Shown one piece after another: positions 1 to 9,527 of a stretch of DNA of 35,155 nucleotides. How positions within the stretch are numbered: the stretch's first letter is position 1; each line of letters opens with the position of its first letter. The translations under genes were made by a program, and so were the position numbers. Under the pieces are notes generated by a model. That model was not told the origin of the DNA and ran no database searches. It was given only the letters and a program-made list of their open reading frames with translations. Source of the stretch: Acidimicrobiia bacterium (GTDB taxonomy: Bacteria > Actinomycetota > Acidimicrobiia > IMCC26256 > PALSA-555); contig DASZJD010000127.1 in the NCBI GenBank assembly GCA_035948415.1, positions 1 to 35,155 of the forward strand, in the 5' to 3' direction.

Positions 1-48
1 GGCACCGGGGATCGGCTCGGTCGGCTCGCCGCCCCAGCGTTCTGCCAT
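1..48 (-). CDS. 5' end of an unidentified gene running off the window start
   Basis: An ATG on the minus strand at 48-46 opens a reading frame that stays open for all 16 codons to the window edge, beginning MAERWGGEPTEPIPGA. A TAGCAT hexamer (58-63, minus strand) ends nine bases before the ATG, the same leaderless promoter layout seen at many genes in this window. This promoter match is the main reason for calling so short a fragment a gene. The residues visible are too few and too low in complexity to assign a family. The fragment would be divergent from the STAS gene that follows. Confidence 0.5.
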   Translation of the reverse strand, partial: MAERWGGEPTEPIPGA

Positions 49-57
49 CGCGCGGTG

Positions 58-63
58 ATGCTA
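58..63 (-). promoter_or_regulatory. -10 hexamer TAGCAT, leaderless promoter of the partial gene at 1-48
   Basis: TAGCAT on the minus strand is followed by nine bases and then ATG. It fits TANNNT. No -35 box is recognisable. Confidence 0.45.
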
Positions 64-175
64 CGACGGCCGCGATCGGCTCCCGGCGGTGTGGACTCGG
101 CCTCGGCCGGGCCCGCCGGTGACTCCGACGCCGTGGCGTCGTCGTATCAGGGTGCGGCGAGGGGACACCGAGGCC

Positions 176-475
176 ATGGTGGTGCTGGTCCGTCGAGGCA
201 CCGAGCTGGCCCGCTGGCCGCTGTCAGGGTGGGACGATGACGGGCTCGCCGCCGTGGACCGGCTGGCGCGGCTGCAGCTCGCGGCCCGACGGTTGGGGTG
301 GTCGATCGAGCTGCGGGGCGCCGGTGCGGAGCTGTTGGAGCTGCTCGACCTGGCGGGCCTTGCGGAGGTCGTCCCGGAGGGCTGCGGGCTAGGGGTCGAG
401 CCGGGCGGGGAGGCCGAAGGACGCGAACAGGTCCGGGTCGACGAAGTTGTGATGCCCGACGATCCGGTCGCCTGA
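176..475 (+). CDS. STAS-domain-like protein
   Basis: About 99 residues, starting MVVLVRRGTELARWPLSG at an ATG. The core runs through DDDGLAAVDRLARLQLAARR, then a strand-helix ending ELLELLDLAGLAEVV. This is the shortened STAS (anti-sigma-factor-antagonist-like) fold seen in actinobacterial proteins found near SigJ-type sigma factors. The usual phosphorylatable Ser of SpoIIAA is not visible. The frame is open further upstream to at least position 90 (GTG), so the start is uncertain. The last roughly 29 codons (389-475) are antisense to the C-terminal coding region of the convergent sigma factor and carry no domain of their own, so the protein tail is set by the sigma gene on the other strand. 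Function is inferred from fold only. Confidence 0.6.
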   Translation: MVVLVRRGTELARWPLSGWDDDGLAAVDRLARLQLAARRLGWSIELRGAGAELLELLDLAGLAEVVPEGCGLGVEPGGEAEGREQVRVDEVVMPDDPVA

Positions 476-1372
476 GACCTCGATGACCTGGATCGCGAAC
501 GGCTGGTGGCCACCGTGCCCGTCGGACCGGTAGGAGCCGAAGGCGGCGCAGCCGTTGGCCGAGGTCGCGACGAGCCGGGAGCCCTGGCAGCCGCTGCCCG
601 GGCCGAGGAACCAGCGGCCCATCTCGGCCGCGCCGCGCAGCCAGAAGTCGTACGGCGGCATCGACATGACGGCGTCCTCGTGGAGGAGCGACACCAGCGC
701 GGCGATGTCGTAGCGCTCGAAGGCGTCCACGTAGCGGACGAGGAGGGCCTGCTGGTCGGGGTCCGCCGGGGCTTGCGGCGCGGCGTCGAGATCGAGCGCG
801 GCCAGGGTCGCACGAGCCCGCTGGAGCGCGCTGTTGACCGACGCCACGGTGGTGTCGAGGAGCTCGGCCACTTCGACCGAGTGCCATCGCAGCACCTCGC
901 GCAGGATCAGGACCGCTCGTTGCCGGGCCGGGAGGTGCTGGAGGGCGGTGATGAATGCCAACCGGACGCCCTCTCGCGACGTCGCCACCTCGGCGGGGTC
1001 GGCGACGTCGGACCCGAGCCGGGCGTCCAGGATCGGCGTCACCCAGGCGTGGGCCGGGAGGGTCGCGCCGCGGAACGAGTCCACGGTCGAGGCCGGGCCC
1101 AGGTCCATCGGCTGGGCCCGGCGCTGGCGGCCCCGGAGCATGTCGAGGCACACGTTCGTAGCGATCCGGTAGAGCCACGACCGCACGGTCGACCGGCCCT
1201 CGAAGCTGTCGATGCCGCGCCAGGCCCGCACCATCGTCTCCTGCACGGCGTCATCGGCCTCGAAGGCGGAGCCGAGCATCCGGTAGCAGTAGCCGGTCAG
1301 CGCTCGTCGGTGCGGCTCGAAGTCGTCGGCCCGGACCTCGGTGCTGTGGACGGCCTCGGAGTGGACGCGCAC
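389..1372 (-). CDS. ECF RNA polymerase sigma factor with C-terminal SnoaL-like domain (SigJ type)
   Basis: This sigma-70 family factor of about 327 residues directs RNA polymerase to a stress or signal regulon. Region 2 is clear (GYCYRMLGSAFEADDAVQ, then VRAWRGIDSFEGRSTVRSWL), as is region 4 with its helix-turn-helix (LPARQRAVLILREVL ... VAELLDTTVASVNSALQRAR). After this comes a SnoaL-like/NTF2-fold extension of roughly 110 residues (YVDAFERYDIAALVSLLHED ... GHHNFVDPDLFASFGLP), which marks the SigJ/ECF41-like groups, where the extension modulates activity in place of an anti-sigma factor. I prefer the GTG at 1372 because TAGGAT (1381-1386) ends eight bases before it. An in-frame ATG at 1399 is the alternative and adds nine residues. 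The 3' end overlaps the convergent STAS gene by 87 bases. Confidence 0.9.
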   Translation of the reverse strand: MRVHSEAVHSTEVRADDFEPHRRALTGYCYRMLGSAFEADDAVQETMVRAWRGIDSFEGRSTVRSWLYRIATNVCLDMLRGRQRRAQPMDLGPASTVDSFRGATLPAHAWVTPILDARLGSDVADPAEVATSREGVRLAFITALQHLPARQRAVLILREVLRWHSVEVAELLDTTVASVNSALQRARATLAALDLDAAPQAPADPDQQALLVRYVDAFERYDIAALVSLLHEDAVMSMPPYDFWLRGAAEMGRWFLGPGSGCQGSRLVATSANGCAAFGSYRSDGHGGHQPFAIQVIEVSGDRIVGHHNFVDPDLFASFGLPARLDP

Positions 1373-1380
1373 AGGACCGG

Positions 1381-1386
1381 ATCCTA
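1381..1386 (-). promoter_or_regulatory. -10 hexamer TAGGAT, leaderless promoter of the sigma factor
   Basis: TAGGAT on the minus strand ends eight bases before the GTG at 1372, which decides the start chosen for the sigma factor. The hexamer lies inside the coding sequence if the ATG at 1399 is used instead. Confidence 0.5.
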
Positions 1387-1599
1387 CGGCGGTCCTCATC
1401 GACTGCCTGCATCTGAGGATGCGCCCAGGCGGTCGGTCCGGACGCACTCGGTGTCGACGTCGGGTGTCGGCACGATCGCTCTCCTCCGTGGTCGGGCCGC
1501 CGGGCCCGTGGCGCTCCCGACGTACGACGCCGCCGGGGCCGAGGACTCATCGCGCCGTTGGCCCATTTGGGGGCGATGGGGAGCACGGTGTCGGCCGCG

Positions 1600-1617
1600 A
1601 CGACCCGGGCGGGTCGT
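1600..1617 (-). terminator. Hairpin downstream of the GH43 gene
   Basis: A perfect 7-bp stem (ACGACCC / GGGTCGT) with a 4-base loop lies 40 bases beyond the stop codon of the minus-strand GH43 gene. There is no T tract, which is normal for hairpin terminators in high-GC actinobacteria, so its function as a terminator is inferred. Confidence 0.35.
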
Positions 1618-1656
1618 ACCGTCGGGACCCCGGGGGCCGGGCGTCGAGCGCCGGGC

Positions 1657-2916
1657 CTAGAAGGCGGCGAGGTACGGCCCGGACGGCTTGAAGGCGATGT
1701 GGACGAGGGCGACCGGCCGCTCGGTGTCGGTCCGGTAGCGGACGGCCCACGGCCCGTAGACCATCCAGAGACCTCGGGCGTCGCTGAACAGCGACGATTC
1801 TCCCGGCCCGGCTCCCTGGGCGTTCGAGCCGAGGAAGGGACCCGGCGAGGGCTTCGAGCACGGCCCGGCCGGTCCGGCGCACTCGGCCACGCCGATGGCG
1901 TACGCGGGCTGGTTGAACCAGTTGCCGGAGTAGAAGAGCCAGTAGCGGTGGTTCGCCAGGACCATCTGGGGGGCCTCGACGATCCGTCCTTCCCAGGGCT
2001 GATCGGCGGCCAGGATCATCGTCGCGTTGCCCACGAGGTGGAGCCCGTCGCGGCTCAGGCGTTGGGCGTAGAGGCCCGTGTGGCTGGTGCCGCCGACGTC
2101 GGCGTTGTCGTCGGACTTCCAGTGCAGCCAGAGGGATCCGTTCGTGTCGACGAAGCTTCGGGGGTCGATCGAGCCCAGGTGGTCGGTCTGGCAGACGAGC
2201 ATCTGCTGGCTCGGCGTGAACGGCCCGGCGGGCGTGGCCGCGGTCGCGGTGCCGATGCACTGCGTGGCCGGGGTGCGATCCTTGACGCGCGCGGTGAAGT
2301 ACATGACGTACCGGTTGCCGATGAGCCGGACGTCGGGTGCCCACGTGAAGCCCCAGCTCGCCCAGGTGGGCAGCGTCGGCAGCGCCTCGGTTGCCGCGCT
2401 CCAGTGCTGGAGGTCCGTGGACACGCGGAGCGGAAGCTCGGGCGACGGATGTCGGAAGTCGAGCGAGTAGTTGGCCGTCTCGCTGGAGTAGAGGTAGTAC
2501 ACGCCCCCGACGACCAGGACGAACGGGTTGGGCAGGTCCCAGAACGGGGTGACGATCTTGGCCGGTGTCGCCGGGTCGGCGGCCGGCGGGAGGCCCGGGG
2601 TCGGGGAGGCCGGGAGACCTGGGGTCGGGGCGGCCGGGGGAGTGGCGACCGCGCCGCCGCTTCGGACGTGTGGCGCCGCCCCGGCGCTCGGCGAGTGCCG
2701 GTTGGGGAGGACCGCGACGGCGGACAGGATGACCGCGCCCACGAGCATGATCGTCAGGTTCGTCACCGCGCCCGCGCCACGATGGCTTGGACGGGCGGGC
2801 TCCGGCGCCCGAGTCGGGCTCTGGGTCGGGTGCGCCGGATGCGTCGAGCCCCGGTATCTGGGACCCCGCGTGGTCTCGGGCCGCAGACGCGGCCGGGTCC
2901 GGGGCGCCCAGGTCAT
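1657..2916 (-). CDS. Secreted or membrane-anchored glycoside hydrolase family 43 protein
   Basis: A five-bladed-propeller glycosidase of the GH43 clan (arabinanase/xylosidase-like) of up to 419 residues, acting outside the cell on arabinose- or xylose-containing glycans. The three GH43 acidic residues are recognisable: D127 in WDLPNPF (general base), D251 in GSIDPRSF (pKa modulator) and E314 in RIVEAPQMV (general acid). Residues 52-70 form one hydrophobic segment, preceded by about 50 Pro/Arg-rich residues and followed by a Pro-Thr linker with a repeated PTPGLP unit (98-110), so the enzyme is probably tethered or exported. The true start may be a later GTG (near residue 51) giving a normal signal peptide, since no ribosome site supports 2916. 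It stands alone, with the sigma factor downstream and in the same direction. Exact substrate cannot be read from sequence. Confidence 0.82.
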   Translation of the reverse strand: MTWAPRTRPRLRPETTRGPRYRGSTHPAHPTQSPTRAPEPARPSHRGAGAVTNLTIMLVGAVILSAVAVLPNRHSPSAGAAPHVRSGGAVATPPAAPTPGLPASPTPGLPPAADPATPAKIVTPFWDLPNPFVLVVGGVYYLYSSETANYSLDFRHPSPELPLRVSTDLQHWSAATEALPTLPTWASWGFTWAPDVRLIGNRYVMYFTARVKDRTPATQCIGTATAATPAGPFTPSQQMLVCQTDHLGSIDPRSFVDTNGSLWLHWKSDDNADVGGTSHTGLYAQRLSRDGLHLVGNATMILAADQPWEGRIVEAPQMVLANHRYWLFYSGNWFNQPAYAIGVAECAGPAGPCSKPSPGPFLGSNAQGAGPGESSLFSDARGLWMVYGPWAVRYRTDTERPVALVHIAFKPSGPYLAAF

Positions 2917-3065
2917 ATCGGGCTCACTGCGGCACCGCCGTGCGCGCGCGACCGCCGAGGGGCGCGAGAGACTCGGTTTCCCGGCGCGTTCCGGCGATGG
3001 TCAGACCCGCGCGACCGCAATGCAGCCCCCAAGAGCCAGCCCATTCGGTGCGCCCGCATGGTAGC

Positions 3066-3084
3066 GAGGCGCCCAAAGCGCCTC
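3066..3084 (-). terminator. Hairpin downstream of the LLM oxidoreductase gene
   Basis: A perfect 7-bp stem GAGGCGC / GCGCCTC with loop CCAAA lies in the 281-base space (2917-3197) between the LLM and GH43 genes. It sits about 115 bases beyond the LLM stop codon on the minus strand. I see no gene in this space. Confidence 0.3.
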
Positions 3085-3197
3085 CAAGCGGGGCCACGAA
3101 CAGGCTCCTGCGGGCCCGCACACGCAGTCCCCGCCTGGTGGCGCACGTGGTCGGGCGTCCGGCCGCCCGCCGCCTGCCCGCGCCGCGGACGGACGAT

Positions 3198-4007
3198 CTA
3201 CGAGCGCGGCGGGCCCGCGGTGACGATCTGACGCACCTCGGCCAGCGGCTGGTCGGGGGCGAAGGACTGGGCGAACCAGGTCGCGCCCGCGGCCGCGAGC
3301 TCGCCCACCTGGTCGCGTCGGCCCGGCACGCACACGTCGAGTGGCTCGTCACGCACTCGGTGCCGCTCGACCTCGACGCGCAGGGCCCGCACGTCCGCCG
3401 GCGTGACGGGTCCGTCGGGGCGAAACGGCATGACGCCGTCGCAGCGGGCGACACGCCGCGCCGGTCCGGCGCGGAGGGGCCAGAGCGCCGCCGACCACAG
3501 CGGGATGCGCGGAGCCTGCAGCGGCCGGGGCAAGAACCGAACGTCGTCGACCGACAGCCGCGTCCCGCGGTACGTCACGGGGTCGCCCGACCAGAGCCGA
3601 GTCAGGATCTCGAGACCGTCGTCGAGCAGCGCCGCGCGCGTGGTGTCGTCACCGGCCTCGCCCCCGAAGGCCTCGAACTCGCGCCACACGTCGACGCCGA
3701 GCCCGACGCCGAGGACCAGGCGACCCCCGCTGAGGTGATCGAGCGTGACCGCCTCCCGAGCGACCTTCCACGGCCGCCGCCGGGGAAGGGGCGTGACGAG
3801 CGGGCCCAGCCTGATGCGCGTCGTCGTGACGGCCACGGCCGCGAGCGTGATCCAGGGATCGACGAACGGGACGTCGACGCCGTGGAGCAGGTGGTCCCAG
3901 AGGAAGAAGCCGTCCCAGCCGGCCTGCTCCGCGTCTCGGGCCAACGCCACCACCTGCGAGACGTCGCCGAAGGTCCCGAACGGCGGGAGGTGGAGCGCGT
4001 ATCGCAC
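3198..4007 (-). CDS. LLM-class flavin-dependent oxidoreductase
   Basis: This 269-residue luciferase-like monooxygenase family member (TIM barrel, F420- or FMN-dependent) opens MRYALHLPPFGTFGDVSQVV. Typical family segments follow in order: ARDAEQAGWDGFFLWDH, TTRIRLGPLVTPLPRRRPWK, VTLDHLSGGRLVLGVGLG and LDDGLEILTRLWSGDPVTY. The C-terminal third is short for the family, so it probably forms a compact barrel. The GTG start at 4007 is supported by TACTGT ending seven bases before it. It is divergent from the quinone oxidoreductase at 4223, separated by 215 bases with no other gene, and may share control with it. The substrate is unknown. Actinobacterial members often use F420, but no residue seen here settles the cofactor. 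Confidence 0.88.
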   Translation of the reverse strand: MRYALHLPPFGTFGDVSQVVALARDAEQAGWDGFFLWDHLLHGVDVPFVDPWITLAAVAVTTTRIRLGPLVTPLPRRRPWKVAREAVTLDHLSGGRLVLGVGLGVDVWREFEAFGGEAGDDTTRAALLDDGLEILTRLWSGDPVTYRGTRLSVDDVRFLPRPLQAPRIPLWSAALWPLRAGPARRVARCDGVMPFRPDGPVTPADVRALRVEVERHRVRDEPLDVCVPGRRDQVGELAAAGATWFAQSFAPDQPLAEVRQIVTAGPPRS

Positions 4008-4014
4008 GCCGGGG

Positions 4015-4020
4015 ACAGTA
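4015..4020 (-). promoter_or_regulatory. -10 hexamer TACTGT, leaderless promoter of the LLM gene
   Basis: TACTGT on the minus strand ends seven bases before the GTG start at 4007, so transcription would begin at or next to the start codon. Confidence 0.55.
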
Positions 4021-4208
4021 AGCCAGGTCCGGCAGCACGGTCGTGGCGTGAGCCCGTGTCACGTCCGCGAACGGGCGCCCGCTCGTGTTCCGTCCGGTGC
4101 GGGGGTGCCCGCCGCGCCGATCGGGCGCGGCCCGAGGAACGAGACCCGACGCGCTCCGGCGTGACCGCCACGATCGCGAGCTCCCCTGCGCGCACCCGGG
4201 CGCCTGAG

Positions 4209-4214
4209 TAGGTT
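4209..4214 (+). promoter_or_regulatory. -10 hexamer TAGGTT, leaderless promoter of the quinone oxidoreductase
   Basis: TAGGTT ends eight bases before the ATG at 4223. The identical hexamer with the identical spacing precedes the DinG-like gene at 19727. Confidence 0.6.
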
Positions 4215-4222
4215 CGTATCCG

Positions 4223-5182
4223 ATGAAGGCCGCCGTGTACCACCAGACCGGCCCGCCCGACGTCCTCGTCTACGAGGACGTCGAGGATCCGACGTGCGGT
4301 CCCGGTGACGTGCTCGTCGAGGTCCAGGCGGTCAGCATCGAGGGCGGCGACACGCTGAACCGAGCCGGTGGCGAGATGGCCACGCGCCCGCACGTCGTCG
4401 GGTACCAGTGCGCGGGCACGATCCGCGCGGTCGGGGCCCAGGTCGAGGACCGCAAGGTCGGCCAGCGGGTCGTGTGCACGATGCTGTGGGGCTCGCACGC
4501 CGAGCTCGTCGCCGTCCCCGAGATCCTCACGTGGCTCGTGCCCGACGACCTCGACATCGCCGACGCCGCCTGCGTGCCGGTCGCGTTCGGGACCGCCGAC
4601 GACTGCCTCTTCGAGTTCGGCGGGCTCCGGGCGGGAGAGACCGTGCTCGTCCAAGCCGGCGCCAGCGGCGTCGGGCTCGCGGCGATCCAGCTGGCCAAGC
4701 AGGCGGGCGCGACGGTGCTCGCGACCGCGTCGAGCGACGAGCGACTGGAACGGCTGCGCGAGTTCGGCCTCGATCACGGGATCAACTACCGCGCCGTCGA
4801 CTTCGCGGACGCCGCGCGTGCCCTGACCGACGGCCGCGGGGTCGACCTCGTCGTCGACTCGGTGGGCTCCACCCTGTCCGGCAGCATCCGCGCGCTGGCC
4901 TACCGGGGCCGCTGCACGCTGGTGGGTCAGGCCGGTCGCGATCCGCAGCCGTTCGACGCCTCCATGCTGATGATGGGGAACCAGACCCTCATCGGCGTGT
5001 TCTTCGGCGCCGAGGTGACGACCGACCGCGTCCAGGCGATGGTCGCCCGGCATCTCCAAGCCATCGCCGACGGCCGGCTCCGGGTCGTGGTCGACCGCAG
5101 GTACCCGCTCGCCGAGGCCGCCGCTGCGCACGCCTTCGTCGAGAGCCGCCATGCCGTCGGCCGGGTCGTCCTGGTCCCGTAG
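4223..5182 (+). CDS. NAD(P)H:quinone oxidoreductase, zinc-independent MDR family
   Basis: This 319-residue medium-chain dehydrogenase/reductase is of the quinone reductase (zeta-crystallin) type, a soluble enzyme passing electrons from NADPH to quinones or activated double bonds. The N-terminal GroES-like domain (1-115) includes PGDVLVEVQAVSIEGGDTLNR and lacks the structural-zinc cysteine cluster. The Rossmann domain has GASGVG at 146-151 within VLVQAGASGVGLAAIQLAKQ, and DLVVDSVGSTLS further on. The C-terminus (PLAEAAAAHAFVESRHAVGR) is typical. The ATG at 4223 is preceded by TAGGTT at eight bases, so the message is probably leaderless. It is divergent from the LLM oxidoreductase; both are redox enzymes, but a shared pathway is only a guess. 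Confidence 0.92.
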   Translation: MKAAVYHQTGPPDVLVYEDVEDPTCGPGDVLVEVQAVSIEGGDTLNRAGGEMATRPHVVGYQCAGTIRAVGAQVEDRKVGQRVVCTMLWGSHAELVAVPEILTWLVPDDLDIADAACVPVAFGTADDCLFEFGGLRAGETVLVQAGASGVGLAAIQLAKQAGATVLATASSDERLERLREFGLDHGINYRAVDFADAARALTDGRGVDLVVDSVGSTLSGSIRALAYRGRCTLVGQAGRDPQPFDASMLMMGNQTLIGVFFGAEVTTDRVQAMVARHLQAIADGRLRVVVDRRYPLAEAAAAHAFVESRHAVGRVVLVP

Positions 5183-5235
5183 CGGACCGCCCCCGTCGGC
5201 GGCGGCGCGACCCACGCCCCCCCGGTCCGGAGCGA

Positions 5236-5251
5236 CGACCCGCTCGGGTCG
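5236..5251 (+). terminator. Hairpin downstream of the quinone oxidoreductase
   Basis: CGACCC-GCTC-GGGTCG forms a 6-bp stem with a 4-base loop 54 bases after the stop codon. Its stem closely matches the core of the hairpin at 1600-1617. The 239-base space to the next gene holds nothing else recognisable. Confidence 0.35.
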
Positions 5252-5421
5252 CGGCTCCTCGGGCGTCGCGAGACCCGGTCGACGAGGTCGGCGCCGGTCG
5301 CCGGACCGAGACCGTCGTCCCGTGCCCGACGCGGTCCGATTTCGGTCGACCGTCACCGATCGGCCACTCTCAGCGGCAGCGCTTGGACCGTGCCGCCGGT
5401 GCCGAGTCCGAGGGAGTCCGA

Positions 5422-6396
5422 ATGGCGAACTTCTGTGCGAACTGCGGCGCCGGGCTCGGCGCCTCGACGTCCTCGTGCCCGCAGTGCGGCGCGCCGGCCT
5501 CGGATGGCGCCGCCGTGCTCGACGCCCGTGAGCTGGCGGACGCCACGAGCGAGCACCCGCTCGACCCCGGACCGGCGGCGGGCCCCCCCACCGAGGACCC
5601 GACGCCGCCCGGTGGGGTGGTGGCCGACGGAGGGCCCAGGCCGCCGCTGCGCCCGGATCCCGCCGCCAGCGCGCCGTCCGCCGACGACCCCGACCGGACC
5701 CTCCCCGGTCGCAGCCGCCGCGTCGACCTCGAGGCCTGGTGGTCCGCGCCCCGGCATCGCACGTTCGTCGCCGTCGCCGCGTGCGGGCTGCTCCTCGGCG
5801 TTGCCGTCGGCCTGGCCTTCGCGGCGGGCGGACGGCCGTCGGAGACGACCGGCCCCAAGGCTGCGGCCCCGCCGAGGTCGCGGCCGCGGCCGGCTCGGGC
5901 CGCGCCGCCGGCCGGCGTCCAGCAGCGCGAACGCACCTACGTCGCCCGGCTCGAGGCGGTCCTGCAGGAGTCGGCGGCGGGCCGGAACCAGCTCGTGGCC
6001 GCGCTCCGCAGCGCCCAGGGGGCGTGCGCGATCACGCCGCTCGCCGCGTCCCAGCAGATCCACGCCGTGGTCGGCAACCGTGTGGCGATCCTCAACGAGC
6101 TCGCCGCCCTGCCGCCCGCCCCGAACGCCGAGGCCCAGCAGCTCGAGCAGCGGCTGCAGGCGGCGGTGCGCGCGTCGGCGCAGGCCGACGCCGAGTACGA
6201 GGCGTGGATGCGGGACCTGGGCCAGTCGGGGGTCGACCCCTGCGCGGACGCCGGCGTGTCGACGAGCCAGAGCTTCCGGGACGCGGCGCGGGCCGCCGAC
6301 GCGAACGCGACGGCGCTGAAGACCCAGTTCGTGACGTCGTTCGACGCGGTCGCGGCCCGCTACGGGCTGCCGACGTGGACCGAAGCCGGCTTCTAG
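5422..6396 (+). CDS. Zinc-ribbon, single-pass membrane protein of unknown function
   Basis: This 324-residue protein has three parts. An N-terminal zinc ribbon has CxxC pairs at C5/C8 and C19/C22 (CANCGAG ... CPQCG). A disordered Pro/Asp-rich linker covers about 25-105. One transmembrane helix spans about 114-135, followed by a predicted extracellular helical domain with two Cys (ACAIT, DPCADAG). A coiled-coil-like stretch, EAQQLEQRLQAAVRASAQAD, lies in the outer domain. The ATG at 5422 has AGGGAG five bases upstream, and the zinc ribbon begins immediately after it, so the start is well supported. The architecture (cytoplasmic zinc ribbon, one helix, outer helical sensor) suggests a membrane sensor or assembly factor, but no family with a known role is recognised. 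Confidence 0.85.
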   Translation: MANFCANCGAGLGASTSSCPQCGAPASDGAAVLDARELADATSEHPLDPGPAAGPPTEDPTPPGGVVADGGPRPPLRPDPAASAPSADDPDRTLPGRSRRVDLEAWWSAPRHRTFVAVAACGLLLGVAVGLAFAAGGRPSETTGPKAAAPPRSRPRPARAAPPAGVQQRERTYVARLEAVLQESAAGRNQLVAALRSAQGACAITPLAASQQIHAVVGNRVAILNELAALPPAPNAEAQQLEQRLQAAVRASAQADAEYEAWMRDLGQSGVDPCADAGVSTSQSFRDAARAADANATALKTQFVTSFDAVAARYGLPTWTEAGF

Positions 6397-6447
6397 CTCG
6401 AAGCCCCGCCCGCCCGGGCTCGACCGGGCCCAGTCCCGAGTGGAGGG

Positions 6448-8270
<1,823 letters not shown>

Positions 8271-8285
8271 GCCGCCCGGGCCGCT

Positions 8286-8906
8286 TCAGCGAGGTGTGAC
8301 CAGCGCGAACAGGTGCTCGCCGTGCCCCATCGGGTCGGGGACCAGCCGGTCGACGAGGACGTCGAAGCCGGCCTCCCGCAGCAGCGCGAGGTTCGTCGCG
8401 GCGTCGAAGTGGCTCCAGTACATGGGCGCGCCGAGCCAGCTGTCGGGATCGTGGTCCTCGGCGAGGTCGCGCGCGCCGAGGCAGAGCAGGGCGGCGCCGC
8501 CCGGTCGGAGGACGCGCCGCACCTCCCGGAACACCCCGGGATGCTCCGAGCGCGGGACGTGGATCACGGCGTAGAAGGACGCCAGCCCGTCGAAGCTGGC
8601 GGCGGGGAACGGCAACGCGGCGAGGTCGCCCTGGGCGACGGTGACGTGCGGGACGAGGTCGCGGGCGAGCGCGAGCTGCTCGGCGGCGACGTCGAGGCCC
8701 ACCACCTCGAAGCCGTGGTCCCGGAGCCGCGCCGTGACCGGCACCCCGGCGCCGCACCCGCCGTCGAGGACCCGGCCGCCCGGCCGGACCCGGGCCGCGA
8801 GCTCCGCCAGCAGCGTCACGTCGGCGCCGTGGAGGGGACGGGCGGCGAGGTAGGCGGCCGCGATCCGCCCGTAGCTGGCCCGGACCACATCACGCGGATC
8901 CCCCAC
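8286..8906 (-). CDS. Class I SAM-dependent methyltransferase
   Basis: A 206-residue Rossmann-fold methyltransferase with the full set of class I motifs: VLDGGCGAGVPVTARL (motif I, SAM glycine loop), VVGLDVAAEQLALAR (post I acidic residue), VAQGDLAALPFPAASFDG (motif II) and VRRVLRPGGAALLC (motif III). This is the Methyltransf_11/25 small-molecule type. The C-terminal part has WLGAPMYWSHFDAATNLALL, typical of members acting on small metabolites, but the substrate is unknown. The GTG at 8906 is chosen because GAGACT, a degenerate -10, ends seven bases upstream and the first helix follows directly. The gene is divergent from the GNAT at 9008. Confidence 0.87.
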   Translation of the reverse strand: MGDPRDVVRASYGRIAAAYLAARPLHGADVTLLAELAARVRPGGRVLDGGCGAGVPVTARLRDHGFEVVGLDVAAEQLALARDLVPHVTVAQGDLAALPFPAASFDGLASFYAVIHVPRSEHPGVFREVRRVLRPGGAALLCLGARDLAEDHDPDSWLGAPMYWSHFDAATNLALLREAGFDVLVDRLVPDPMGHGEHLFALVTPR

Positions 8907-9007
8907 GGGCGCCAGTCTCCCGAAAGGCCCGGCGGCGCGGGGCGCGAATTGTCCACGATGGGGCGCTCGACCACCGAGCGGCCGGACGTCGACGGGAGGA
9001 CCACCGG

Positions 9008-9508
9008 GTGCCAGAGCTCGCGGTTCGGGCAGGGACGGCGACCGACCTGCCGGCGATCAACGACATCTACAACCACTACGTGCTGCACACCGCCATCACC
9101 TTCGAGGTGGAGCCGGTGACGATGACGGCGCGGCGGCGGTGGTTCGAGCAGTACGCCCCACACGGCCGGCACCGCCTCCTCGTCGCCGCCGACGGCGACC
9201 ACCCGCTCGGGTACGCGACGAGCAGCCGCTACCAGCCCCGGGCGGCCTACGAGACCTCCGTCGAGGTGAGCGTGTACGTGGACCCGGACGCGGTGGGGCG
9301 TGGGCTCGGGACGATGCTCTACGCCGCGCTCCTCGCGGCCCTCGAGCCCGAGGACGTCCACCGGGCCTACGGAGGCATCGCCCTGCCCAACGCCGCCTCC
9401 GTCGCGCTCCACGAGTGCTTCGGCTTCCGGCGGGTCGGCTACTTCACCGAGCAGGGCCGGAAGTTCGGCCGGTACTGGGACGTGGCCGTGTACGAGCGGA
9501 GCCTGTAG
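9008..9508 (+). CDS. GNAT N-acetyltransferase, phosphinothricin acetyltransferase-like
   Basis: This 166-residue acetyl-CoA-dependent N-acetyltransferase resembles the PAT/YncA group, which acetylate small amino-acid-like amines such as phosphinothricin or methionine sulfoximine. Characteristic parts are the start RAGTATDLPAINDIYNHYVL, the segment AITFEVEPVTMTARRRWF, the acetyl-CoA loop VDPDAVGRGLGTMLYAALL (Q/RxxGxG/A-type) and the C-terminal GGIALPNAASVALHECFGF. The GTG at 9008 has GGGAGGA (8994-9000) seven bases upstream, one of the few strong ribosome sites in the window. It converges on the phosphoesterase gene at 9528. A detoxifying or resistance role is possible but not demonstrated. 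Confidence 0.88.
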   Translation: MPELAVRAGTATDLPAINDIYNHYVLHTAITFEVEPVTMTARRRWFEQYAPHGRHRLLVAADGDHPLGYATSSRYQPRAAYETSVEVSVYVDPDAVGRGLGTMLYAALLAALEPEDVHRAYGGIALPNAASVALHECFGFRRVGYFTEQGRKFGRYWDVAVYERSL

Positions 9509-9527
9509 CCGGCTGCGCCGATGCTCG

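Noticed and set aside
1396-1473. A 25-codon minus-strand ORF with a strong GGAGGAG ribosome site (1481-1487), whose TGA overlaps the ATG at 1399 of the sigma factor.
   Set aside because: It looked like a leader peptide coupled to the sigma factor, but the sigma factor has a better start at GTG 1372 with a TAGGAT hexamer eight bases upstream. The short peptide shows no recognisable sequence and could be chance.
2913-3146. A 77-codon minus-strand ORF between the LLM and GH43 genes.
   Set aside because: The sequence is Arg/Ala-rich, with no recognisable fold, ribosome site or promoter hexamer, and contains a terminator-like hairpin.
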